From positions 1-20,719 of the IMG/VR virus record IMGVR_UViG_3300029953_000173: a stretch of 20,719 nt of DNA, one strand, 5' to 3'. Shown here piece after piece: positions 1 to 6,034 of the stretch. The notes below the pieces were generated by a model, which did no database searches, was not told the origin of the DNA, and saw nothing but the letters and a program-made list of their open reading frames with translations. How positions within the stretch are numbered: position 1 is the stretch's first letter; the number at the start of each line of letters is the position of its first letter. Source of the DNA: a virus. Position numbers and translations under genes: made by a program.

Positions 1-1
1 C

Positions 2-178
2 CACGAGATCATCCACGGCTGTTACAACGCCACGGGTGACCTTGCGAACAACGCAAAGCTGGGTGAGGAGGACGTCTGCGGATACCTCGACAAGCAGCTC
101 ACCGCTGTCCTTCTAGGGAACAGGTGGCTGTTTGACGTTCTCGAAAAAGCAATCCACGAAGACGTAAGGATCGTGTAA
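2..178 (+). CDS. C-terminal part of a zinc metallopeptidase-like protein (5' end outside window)
   Basis: An open frame enters from the left edge and stops with TAA at 176-178, giving 58 visible residues. There is no internal Met, so the true start lies outside the window. The first five visible residues are HEIIH, an HExxH zinc-binding motif, and a downstream GEEDV segment near residue 22 could supply a third (Glu) ligand. The rest is helical, with a hydrophobic stretch (TAVLLGNRWLFDVL). From memory this resembles small phage zincin-like proteins that carry a HExLHA motif followed by an acidic EE helix. The role is unknown. The stop overlaps the next start as TAATG, so the two genes are probably translationally coupled. 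Homology is inferred from a short fragment; the frame and motif are directly seen. Confidence 0.6.
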   Translation, partial: HEIIHGCYNATGDLANNAKLGEEDVCGYLDKQLTAVLLGNRWLFDVLEKAIHEDVRIV

Positions 179-453
179 TGAACCCACTCGCTGCCATAGC
201 CATCATCTGCGGCCCAGGTCTTTCTGGCTGCGGGAACAAGCCTCTCCCGCCTGCTCTAGCTCCCTGGTCCCTAACGGCACCGGGTGTGGCTACGAGCAGC
301 GACGGGCGCATCACGATAAGTTACGACCCCGACCGAGACGTCTACCTCGTCGCCGGCACCGGGTGGAAGCACACCGCGAGCGATCTGGACTCCGCGATGT
401 ATGACGCGGACAAGACGCGGGACTCTATGACCCGAATGGGTATGCAGCCCTAA
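178..453 (+). CDS. putative small lipoprotein, function unknown
   Basis: This is a 91-aa frame starting at the ATG of a TAATG junction with the metallopeptidase-like gene. A good Shine-Dalgarno sequence, AAGGA at 166-170, lies 7 nt upstream. The N-terminus is short and hydrophobic and ends in LSGC (residues 15-18), which matches a lipobox, so Cys18 could be lipidated. The segment has no basic residue before the hydrophobic core, which weakens the signal-peptide call. A proline-rich stretch follows (KPLPPALAPW), then a mixed domain with a DGRITISYDPDRD segment. A Pro-rich lipoprotein in a phage recalls outer-membrane spanin subunits, but this gene is on the strand opposite the holin with no partner spanin visible, so that remains speculation. 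It is the last gene before the convergent terminator. Confidence 0.55.
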   Translation: MNPLAAIAIICGPGLSGCGNKPLPPALAPWSLTAPGVATSSDGRITISYDPDRDVYLVAGTGWKHTASDLDSAMYDADKTRDSMTRMGMQP

Positions 454-469
454 CTAGCCGCCGCGTGAC

Positions 470-525
470 AAAAAAACAGGTAGCTCAGCTTCCCCTTCGT
501 GGGTTGCCGGGCTACCTGTTTTTTT
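470..525. terminator. bidirectional intrinsic terminator between convergent operons
   Basis: Seven A (470-476) plus CAGGTAGC (477-484) are matched exactly by GCTACCTG (511-518) plus seven T (519-525), a perfect 15-base inverted repeat around a 26-base loop. Read either way it gives an 8-bp GC-containing stem followed by a run of seven U. It sits 17 bases after the plus-strand lipoprotein stop and 81 bases after the minus-strand holin stop, so it can end both units. The loop is long for an intrinsic terminator but contains short complementary stretches (CCCC/GGG) that may fold. The remaining bases of this gap (526-606) show nothing I recognise. Confidence 0.85.
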
Positions 526-606
526 CGCCCTGGAGGCCCGCCCAGCGCCACCGGTCCTACCCCACGCGGAGATCGGAAAGGGGGCACTGGGCATCGTCTA
601 TCAGGT

Positions 607-1038
607 TTATTTTGCCGCTTTGGCTGACGCTGCCGCCTTACTCGCCTGCACGTTCTCAAACGCGTGCATCCCGCCGACACCCAAGAGGGCCGTAACGAGG
701 TCCATCAAGGTCGCGGAGTCCAGCGTGACGGGACGGTAAGCCGGCCAGTGGAGCATGATAAGGGGATTGCAGAGGGGCGCGAAGAGGAACGTGTAGGCCA
801 GCGAAACGCCGCAGACCCAGATGATGAACGGGCGGGCGCGGCTGGTGAACGGGTCGGCCGATTTGGCCTCGCTGTCATCGACCTGCGCCTGGGAAAGCTG
901 GGACTTCTCAGCAAAGTCCAGCATGGCCATCTGGTAGGCCTGCGCAGCCTTCGCCTTGTCGGCGGGGTCTGGGATGAAGTCGAGAACCTTCGTGAGGACG
1001 GTGTTCCCCATCGTCAGCCAGTCGAGTGGGTTGCTCAT
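607..1038 (-). CDS. holin, 3-TM GTA/HP1-like family
   Basis: A 143-aa membrane protein at the end of the virion operon. It has an N-terminal helical part (about residues 1-60), the segment FTSRARPFIIW leading into a strong membrane helix (about 69-89), a short Pro-containing loop, and a second hydrophobic segment rich in Leu/Gly/Ala (about 108-126), then an Ala/Lys-rich tail. The SRARPFI...W stretch followed by the LVTALLGVGG segment is the pattern I associate with the 3-TM holin family of gene transfer agents and HP1-like phages. The likely role is permeabilising the inner membrane at lysis. The ATG overlaps the upstream stop by four bases (ATGA, 1035-1038), coupling it to the small upstream protein. 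No endolysin lies beside it in this window. Confidence 0.8.
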   Translation of the reverse strand: MSNPLDWLTMGNTVLTKVLDFIPDPADKAKAAQAYQMAMLDFAEKSQLSQAQVDDSEAKSADPFTSRARPFIIWVCGVSLAYTFLFAPLCNPLIMLHWPAYRPVTLDSATLMDLVTALLGVGGMHAFENVQASKAAASAKAAK

Positions 1039-1259
1039 GGATTTGCTCCGAGGCCGAATAGCGCGGCCAAATGGTCCTTCCCGAGGTATGTCGAGAAGGC
1101 AGCGAGGGCCAGCGCGACCCCGTGGAGGCGCGAGGACGCGGTCTCCAGTTTAGCTACGCGCTGGCCTAGGGACGTGTTTGTTTCGAGGATCATATCCAAC
1201 TTCCCGTCGAGACGACCGATGAGCAGGATCAGGTCCTGAGATGTTTCTTTTTCAGGCAC
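1035..1259 (-). CDS. small coiled-coil plus hydrophobic-segment protein, lysis-associated candidate
   Basis: A 74-aa frame with a GTG start at 1257-1259, supported by a strong GGAGG Shine-Dalgarno (1265-1269) five bases upstream. Residues 8-42 look like an amphipathic helix or coiled coil (heptad-like Leu/Ile positions). They are followed by a moderately hydrophobic segment (about 45-59), a KDH break and a short hydrophobic end. The layout resembles small XhlA-like proteins encoded next to holins, but the membrane segment is weak and I cannot assign a family. The four-base ATGA overlap with the holin suggests joint expression, for example as holin partner or regulator. The gap to the receptor-binding gene upstream is 18 bases. 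Confidence 0.6.
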   Translation of the reverse strand: MPEKETSQDLILLIGRLDGKLDMILETNTSLGQRVAKLETASSRLHGVALALAAFSTYLGKDHLAALFGLGANP

Positions 1260-1277
1260 TGAGGCCTCCGTTCGGGG

Positions 1278-2741
1278 CTAGAAGATGAACACGAAGTATG
1301 CAGGAGCGGACGAGGGTAGCTGTGGCCCGTCGGAGGGTTTGGCGAACACGTAAACAACCGATGAGGCACCAAATTGTCCACCGTCCGACCCTACGGCGGG
1401 GTCGGTGAAAACCACCTGACTGAACCTGTTGCCCGCCGCGCCCACCGGCCACGAGATGGATGAATAAGCGCCGACGGTGCCGCCGATTAGATCGGTGAAA
1501 CCTGCTGTCCCGGCGCTAAGGCTATGGGCGTCTAAGAAGCCAGTGCAAACTGCCCACTGGGGATCGCCAGATGATGCGGCTGAGTCTGAGCCACTCAACA
1601 CTGAGCCAGTGGGCGGGGTGTACTTGATGTTGTTCCGGGCGCCGTAAAACGGATCGAGCACGAAGCCGAACTGCTCAACACCGTCCGCGTCTTGGACAGA
1701 GGCACGGCCCTCGGCATTGCCGGTTGTGGCGACCAGCACTTCAACGCGCGAGTATGCGCCGCCGGAAAGAACGAGTGGAAGCGCCGCTGGAAATCCATTC
1801 CACGTCTGGTTAGCGAGCACGCCAACGAGCACGGACCCATCCGTGGGGAGCGTCATAGCGGCGCCGTATCGTGGCCCGGTCATGTTGGCTGGGTTGGCGC
1901 CGCTCTTGAAGACGAGCGTTTCGATACTCCCCGCCACACCGGACGTTCCGCCGTAAGCGGTTCCAGATGTTCCCGTGGTAACACCTGTGGCCAGCGTCCA
2001 GGTGGAGCCGTTATCGGCGCTCCAGTATATCGAGGTCTCGCCCTGGGGGTTAACCCACGCGAACGGAACAGGGCTGGCGGGAGCTACGGGCTGGATAACA
2101 GCCTCGAAAGTCCCTGGTGGGTTCCCGAAACCTGCTGGGAGGGGCCAAGGCGGTGGCTCCTGCCCCGCGTTCATGTGAACGACGGCATCCCCGGAATAAA
2201 CCTGAGCGAAGATGGCGTAGGGGCCGGTAGAGCCTAGCGGGAACCCGCCGACGCCCGCGAGCACCTGAGCCTCAGTCAGCCCAGTCCCGGCCAGTCCGTA
2301 GAACGAACCATCCGTGCCTGCGTTAGTCACCCAGAAGCATTGATTAACGGGGTCCACCAGAAGCATGGCGGTTGTCCAGACACCGGGAAGGGTCGGGCCT
2401 GCGACGAGGCTGCCGGTGTTGTAAAAGACCTGTCCACCGGCCTGAACGCAGGCTGCTCCGGGGTTTTGGTAGGCTGAGCCGAGGTTATTCCCGACCAGGG
2501 ACAGGGGAACAATACCCATGTTGGCTGCGAAGGAACTGCCGGAATATCCGGTCGTAGCCGTGAAAGTTACTGCAAACTTTTCAGTGGCGTTGGTCAGGCA
2601 GTAGGCGGTGATGTTGCCACCGTCAGACTGAAACGCGAAGCCATCCGAGGATATGTTGCAGGTGTTGTAAGAAGCCGCAGCGACGTGCGCGCCCCCTCCA
2701 CTATCGTAGAGAAGCCCGGAGAACCGGGCAGGAGCGGCCAT
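1278..2741 (-). CDS. putative receptor-binding / tail fibre tip protein with SPRY-like domain and Asp-box
   Basis: A 487-aa protein rich in Gly, Ala, Ser and Thr with predicted beta structure and only four lysines. Residues about 25-205 read like the SPRY/concanavalin-like modules of phage tail proteins: a Cys/Tyr-containing entry strand, YNTGSLV, VWTTAMLLVD, FWVTNAGTDG, YAIFAQVYSGDAVVHMNAG, and a Pro-rich exit ending LPAGFGNPPG. Residues 241-248 (SADNGSTW) fit the Asp-box/BNR motif S-x-D-x-G-x-T-W exactly. The C-terminal part (about 290-487) is Gly/Ser-rich beta with no family I recognise. The start ATG overlaps the upstream rod gene stop as TAATG. Position after the rod protein and just before the lysis genes suits a host-recognition protein. 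The fold assignment is by pattern only; carbohydrate binding is inference. Confidence 0.65.
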   Translation of the reverse strand: MAAPARFSGLLYDSGGGAHVAAASYNTCNISSDGFAFQSDGGNITAYCLTNATEKFAVTFTATTGYSGSSFAANMGIVPLSLVGNNLGSAYQNPGAACVQAGGQVFYNTGSLVAGPTLPGVWTTAMLLVDPVNQCFWVTNAGTDGSFYGLAGTGLTEAQVLAGVGGFPLGSTGPYAIFAQVYSGDAVVHMNAGQEPPPWPLPAGFGNPPGTFEAVIQPVAPASPVPFAWVNPQGETSIYWSADNGSTWTLATGVTTGTSGTAYGGTSGVAGSIETLVFKSGANPANMTGPRYGAAMTLPTDGSVLVGVLANQTWNGFPAALPLVLSGGAYSRVEVLVATTGNAEGRASVQDADGVEQFGFVLDPFYGARNNIKYTPPTGSVLSGSDSAASSGDPQWAVCTGFLDAHSLSAGTAGFTDLIGGTVGAYSSISWPVGAAGNRFSQVVFTDPAVGSDGGQFGASSVVYVFAKPSDGPQLPSSAPAYFVFIF

Positions 2742-3793
2742 TATGCGGTCCTCACGATAGCTGCAGTGATCGCTAGGCCAGCCAAGGTAGCGTCCGCCGT
2801 CGCCGGGAGGCCCAGCAGAAGCTGGTCACCCGCAGGACCGGAGGTCTGCGTCACAGTGGCCGTCACGACCGTTCCGGTGACGGAAAGCGAGCCGATTGAG
2901 GTAGTAACGCCCGCGCTTCGGACGGATAGCGGGAACACCGTCGGAGCCGTCGCAGCTGCCTCAACGTCGAACTGCGAGAACGTAAGGTTCGTGGGTATTT
3001 GATAGGCCACCGGGAAGGCGGGGAACGCGATGTGCGCGACGGCCGGTGCGGTGGACGTAGCGGCGGTGACGGCCGGCGGGAACCCTGGGAAGGTGATCCC
3101 TAAGAAAAGCGGAGGCAGACACGTCAGTGTGGCCCCGCTGCCCGTGGATAGCATGGACAGGGCGCCACTAATCGCTGTGGCAACTAATCCACCGCCGGTA
3201 TTCGTGCCGAGAATGGCCGCGCCGTCGGGCAGGGAGAAGCCGATCGAGGTTGCCTCAGCAGCCGCAGCAGCAGCCTCCGCAGCCGCAGCCGAAGCCGCCG
3301 CCAGGGTGGCGCTAGACGCAGCTGCAGTAGCCGCAGAGACCACCGCAGTGACGCTGCCGGCCACGCTGGTGGCACTCTCCGCCGCCGCAGTGGCACTTGT
3401 CGCGCACGCCGTCTGGCTGTTGCTGGCGGCCGTCGCAGCCGTCGCAGCCGTGGCCGCTGATACCATCGCGGAGGTGGCCGAAGCCGCAGCCGCCGCAGTG
3501 GACGCAGAGAGCGTTGAGGTGGCCGAAGCGACAGCCGCAGCAAGCGTTGAGGTGGCCGCTGTAGTGGCCGTGGTGATCGACCCTAAGGCACTCGCGCCGG
3601 CAGCAACAACGGCCGTCAGCGACCCGCTAATCGAAGCCACGTCGGCGTTGCAGGTGACCACGTCGGCTTGGCAAGCAGCCTCAGCAGCAAGAACTGTGGC
3701 CAGAAGGTTCTGGAGATCAACGCCTGCGCTTCCGCTAGCCTCGGAAGAAAAGAGGCCCGAGTTGAACTCGATGATTTGTAGTGTCCCGCTCAT
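2741..3793 (-). CDS. Ala/Ser/Thr-rich fibre shaft-like virion protein
   Basis: A 350-aa protein. Residues 1-30 could be an attachment segment. Residues about 51-182 are almost only Ala, Ser, Thr and Val in an irregular 7/11-residue pattern, as expected for a long trimeric helical rod. Residues about 185-350 are hydrophobic and beta-like, with Pro/Phe-rich parts and two final Val/Thr-rich strands. The protein has no lysine, two arginines and one histidine. I propose a tail or head fibre shaft whose tip is encoded by the TAATG-coupled downstream gene. A GGAGAG Shine-Dalgarno lies just upstream of the ATG and one base separates it from the adaptor stop. Low complexity makes homology calls unreliable; a virion role rests on composition and position. 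Confidence 0.6.
   Translation of the reverse strand: MSGTLQIIEFNSGLFSSEASGSAGVDLQNLLATVLAAEAACQADVVTCNADVASISGSLTAVVAAGASALGSITTATTAATSTLAAAVASATSTLSASTAAAAASATSAMVSAATAATAATAASNSQTACATSATAAAESATSVAGSVTAVVSAATAAASSATLAAASAAAAEAAAAAAEATSIGFSLPDGAAILGTNTGGGLVATAISGALSMLSTGSGATLTCLPPLFLGITFPGFPPAVTAATSTAPAVAHIAFPAFPVAYQIPTNLTFSQFDVEAAATAPTVFPLSVRSAGVTTSIGSLSVTGTVVTATVTQTSGPAGDQLLLGLPATADATLAGLAITAAIVRTA
3248..3643 (-). repeat. degenerate Ala/Ser/Thr codon repeat encoding the rod
   Basis: GCN/TCN/ACN-rich tract inside the rod gene (residues 51-182). A near-exact unit AGCGTTGAGGTGGCCG on the plus strand occurs at 3510-3525 and 3543-3558, a 33-base (11-residue) period, and a related GAGGTGGCCGAAG copy sits near 3474. 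The mix of 11- and 14-residue spacing fits hendecad/heptad coiled-coil geometry and possible growth by slippage. Confidence 0.7.
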
Positions 3794-3794
3794 G

Positions 3795-4424
3795 TTACTC
3801 TCCGTCGCAGTCAGTGTTATACATAGACTGCACCGCAGCCGGGCCGCCGTTCATTTCGAGGTCCTCGGCCAAGGACTTAAGGCTTTCGCGGATGCCTTCG
3901 TATTTCGACTCCCACCGATCGGTGTTCGGGTGCTCGAAATAGTCGCCGGCATAGCTGAGGGCGGCGTAGACGATCATGTCGGGCTCGGACGCGGTGATCT
4001 CGTTATCCTGCGTCGGATCGCTGATCGCGGTGAACTGGCCATGATAGAGGACCTGCACCGGAGTGCCGGCGGCGACCGCGCCCGCAATGAAGAACAGGTT
4101 CTGAAAGCGCGCATAGGAGGTGGGCCACGCCGTAGGGGCCATCCGAACGAGCTGTCGGTATGGAACCTTCTTCAGGGGCCGCATCGTGCCGTCATTAGCG
4201 CCTGGAACCAGAATGTCCTGTAGCATCAGAAGATCGTTCGGGACGGGGAACTGCGAGAGCGACCCCGTGGAGGTGATGACCTGAAGGCGTTCCATGCAGG
4301 GGAGCCGCACCTCGCGTTGGATGCGGTTCATCGCCTGCTGGACAAAGAGGTTCGCCTGCGCCGCTGTGCAGTCATTGCGGTTGAGTAGCGTGGTGAACGA
4401 CGCCACTACTGAATTGAAAGACAC
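3795..4424 (-). CDS. head-tail adaptor (connector) protein, SU10/P22 gp4-like
   Basis: A 209-aa protein with a GTG start at 4422-4424 and AGGAG (4433-4437) eight bases upstream; that Shine-Dalgarno overlaps the TAG stop of the preceding gene. The N-terminal helix contains AMNRIQREVRLPCMERL, then an LSQFPVPNDLLMLQDILV strand/turn region and a central HGQFTAISD segment. Near residue 150 comes a helix resembling the PDMIVYAALSYAGDYF pattern, with a charged C-terminal helix (RWESKYEGIRESLKSLAEDL). That succession is typical of phage adaptor proteins that dock under the portal ring. Length and position in the head operon agree. Specific assignment to the SU10 adaptor family is from memory. Confidence 0.75.
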   Translation of the reverse strand: MSFNSVVASFTTLLNRNDCTAAQANLFVQQAMNRIQREVRLPCMERLQVITSTGSLSQFPVPNDLLMLQDILVPGANDGTMRPLKKVPYRQLVRMAPTAWPTSYARFQNLFFIAGAVAAGTPVQVLYHGQFTAISDPTQDNEITASEPDMIVYAALSYAGDYFEHPNTDRWESKYEGIRESLKSLAEDLEMNGGPAAVQSMYNTDCDGE

Positions 4425-4435
4425 GGCGCTGGCTC

Positions 4436-4732
4436 CTAGACGTTCTTGCTGGTCGTGATGAGGGCCTCATAGCCCTCGCTACGGAGGCGCGCGAGGATGT
4501 CGCGTGGTTTCGCCTCGTAAATGTTAAAGCCCTCGTTCAGCCACTTGTCGGCCAGAATGGTCGGAACAGAGCATACGCGCTCCATTTCGCGGGACCGACA
4601 TGGGGCGCTGCTGGCGAGGCGGGCGTCGGAAAGATCGCTCAGGAACGCGCTGTCGATGTCGGTCTTCCGGTGGATGACCATGCGGCCGGCGGCGTCGGTC
4701 AAGAACCTTGTGGTGGCGTCTATGAGTTGCAT
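4436..4732 (-). CDS. conserved-type phage protein of unknown function, head region
   Basis: A 98-aa protein starting at the ATG of a TAATG junction with the upstream beta-rich gene. It opens LIDATTRFLTDAAGRMVIHRKTD, has a central RSREMERVCSVPTILADKWLNEGFNIYE stretch, and ends in a basic helix (ILARLRSEGYEALITT). The pattern of charged residues, V-x-S-(I/V)-P, W-L-x-E-G-(F/I), then an LRSxxY helix recalls a small protein common between capsid and adaptor genes in podoviruses, for which I know no function. It contains two cysteines. The stop TAG forms part of the adaptor ribosome binding site. Confidence 0.65.
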   Translation of the reverse strand: MQLIDATTRFLTDAAGRMVIHRKTDIDSAFLSDLSDARLASSAPCRSREMERVCSVPTILADKWLNEGFNIYEAKPRDILARLRSEGYEALITTSKNV

Positions 4733-5013
4733 TATTTGGTCAGCTCCGTGACGTTGAGGACACCCGAGGAACCCGTAGCCTCGATCACCGCGATCTGGTC
4801 GCCTTGAGTGACGATGGCGATGAGGGGAGGTTGGTTGGCGCGCACGAGCGTGCAGGCACCCGCTACCGCCACGGGAGTGGTTGAGATTTTGACGTAGCAG
4901 TCGCCCGTCGCCGTCAGGCGCACTTCGCGGCAGCCAACAGGGATCAAATGGGGGCCGAGAGTGGACGCGCTCGACAGCGCGATGTCGTAAGCAGTAGAAA
5001 GACGAAACAGCAT
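4732..5013 (-). CDS. small beta-rich protein, candidate capsid decoration/stabilising protein
   Basis: A 93-aa protein. The start at 5013 is chosen because AGAGG (5019-5023) lies five bases upstream; a longer frame to 5043 would begin inside the terminator hairpin. The sequence alternates polar and hydrophobic residues (REVRLTATGDCYVKIS, IAVIEATGSSGVLNVTELTK), suggesting a small beta sandwich. Proteins ending GxLNVTEL next to capsid genes are frequent in phages, but I know no proven function. Position directly after the major capsid gene, behind a terminator that would lower its dose, fits a decoration or minor head protein; this is inference. The stop overlaps the next start as TAATG. Confidence 0.65.
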   Translation of the reverse strand: MLFRLSTAYDIALSSASTLGPHLIPVGCREVRLTATGDCYVKISTTPVAVAGACTLVRANQPPLIAIVTQGDQIAVIEATGSSGVLNVTELTK

Positions 5014-5025
5014 GGCTACCTCTGG

Positions 5026-5058
5026 AAAAAGAAAAGGGGACACCCGAAGGTGCCCCCC
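5026..5058 (-). terminator. intrinsic terminator after the major capsid gene, UUCG tetraloop
   Basis: On the minus strand a 9-bp stem (GGGGGCACC paired with GGTGTCCCC, one G-U pair) closes a C(UUCG)G tetraloop and is followed by TTTTCTTTTT. The A-C mismatch that would arise on the plus strand shows it is oriented for minus-strand transcription. A smaller hairpin with a GCAA loop (5067-5078) lies between it and the capsid stop. The U-tract ends two bases before the ribosome binding site of the next gene. Confidence 0.85.
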
Positions 5059-5083
5059 TTAGTTGCAGCCTTGCGGCTTCGTG

Positions 5084-6001
5084 TTAGCTCAGGCCGGTGA
5101 TCAGGCCCGAGGCGGCGTAGTTACGGTGCTTCAGCGAGAACTCGCCCACGATCTGCACGTTGGTGCTGTCGCCGGTCTTCGCCAAGGTCTCGCGGAACCA
5201 GTTACGCAGCACGAGCTTCTTCCACATCGTGGTCTCGAAGATCAGCGCCGTGGTGGCCAGCTGGAAGCGGTTGATCACCACCTTCAGGCCCTCTTCCGAG
5301 AACGGCGTCACGTAGACGTCGATCACGTTGTAGAGTTTCTTCGTGCTGTTCTCAACACGGTCGGTGCGGGCAACGGTGCCACCCGGAGCAACGCCGCTCT
5401 TCCACAGCGCGATCTTCGGCGCGTCGGAGGGCTTCACCATCAGGATGTTCGGCTCGGCACCCTGCACGTAGCACTCCTGTGCAACGGTAAGCACGTTCGC
5501 CTCGGTCAGCGGGCTGGCGGTATTCGTCACCGTCGAGCTGGCCGCAACCTGCGCCTGATAGCCGGCGAACATACGCGCAACGCTGTCGCTGCCGACCACC
5601 TGGTTCTGGCCAGTGCCAACCAGGGCGAACTCCAGATCGCGCTTCAGCTCCATGGAGCGCAGGCCCAGCTGGTAGCTGAGTTCCTTGTCGCGGCCGTATT
5701 TCCGAACGACGTCCGCAGTGCCAGACGCTTTCGCGGTCTTGGTCAGAATCTGCGTGCTGTTGTTCCGCATCACGGTCGCCTGCGCAACCGCAGTGCCGGC
5801 ATCCGCGCCTTCGATGGCCGCGTTCGACGCCGGGTTGATCAGGCTGTCTTCCTGCCACTGCGGGTTGGTGTTGGTGCAACCCTCGCTGCCGATCATCGAC
5901 TGGAACGGCGTCTTGGTCGGGCTGATGTTGGTGATGATGTTGCTGACGTCTTCCTTGATGCCAACAATGTCATAAGTCGAGATGGTGCCGCTGATGGTCA
6001 C
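5084..6001 (-). CDS. major capsid protein, SU10-like HK97 fold (DUF5309 type)
   Basis: A 305-aa protein that forms the phage head shell. The N-terminus STYDIVGIKEDVSNIITNIS, followed by PTKTPFQSMIG and QWQEDSL, is the signature I associate with the DUF5309/SU10 major capsid family. The middle has the expected long spine helix region (DKELSYQLGLRSMELKRDLEFAL) and the C-terminal half carries KPSDAPKIALW, INRF and FRETLAKTGDS segments. Length is near the family norm. The start is GTG (5999-6001) with AAGGA (6011-6015) nine bases upstream; no in-frame ATG precedes the conserved N-terminus. It follows the scaffold after 33 bases, and a strong terminator follows it, as suits the most abundant virion protein. 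Confidence 0.92.
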   Translation of the reverse strand: MTISGTISTYDIVGIKEDVSNIITNISPTKTPFQSMIGSEGCTNTNPQWQEDSLINPASNAAIEGADAGTAVAQATVMRNNSTQILTKTAKASGTADVVRKYGRDKELSYQLGLRSMELKRDLEFALVGTGQNQVVGSDSVARMFAGYQAQVAASSTVTNTASPLTEANVLTVAQECYVQGAEPNILMVKPSDAPKIALWKSGVAPGGTVARTDRVENSTKKLYNVIDVYVTPFSEEGLKVVINRFQLATTALIFETTMWKKLVLRNWFRETLAKTGDSTNVQIVGEFSLKHRNYAASGLITGLS

Positions 6002-6010
6002 GATATGTAG

Positions 6011-6015
6011 TCCTT
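6011..6015 (-). promoter_or_regulatory. ribosome binding site fixing the GTG start of the capsid gene
   Basis: AAGGA on the minus strand, nine bases before GTG at 6001. It supports initiation at GTG because no ATG is available before the conserved N-terminal motif. Confidence 0.7.
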
Positions 6016-6034
6016 AGAGTGTGGAGAGGTGGAG

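Noticed and set aside
570-585. AGATCGGAAAG resembling a sequencing-adapter start
   Set aside because: Only about ten bases match and then diverge; chance similarity between genes.
1278-3793. Diversity-generating retroelement acting on the putative receptor-binding gene
   Set aside because: No reverse transcriptase frame and no template repeat of the fibre gene end are visible in the window.
3030-4223. A 397-aa plus-strand frame, alanine-rich
   Set aside because: It runs antisense through the rod and adaptor genes. GCN-rich codons read well on both strands, there is no family resemblance and the minus-strand genes are well supported.
5014-5043. Longer start (5043) for the 93-aa beta-rich gene
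   Set aside because: The extension would be translated from the terminator hairpin; the ATG at 5013 has its own ribosome binding site.
5063-6010. A 315-aa plus-strand frame opposite the capsid gene
   Set aside because: Exact mirror of the capsid gene in GC-rich DNA; the His/Arg/Leu-rich product is typical of antisense shadows.
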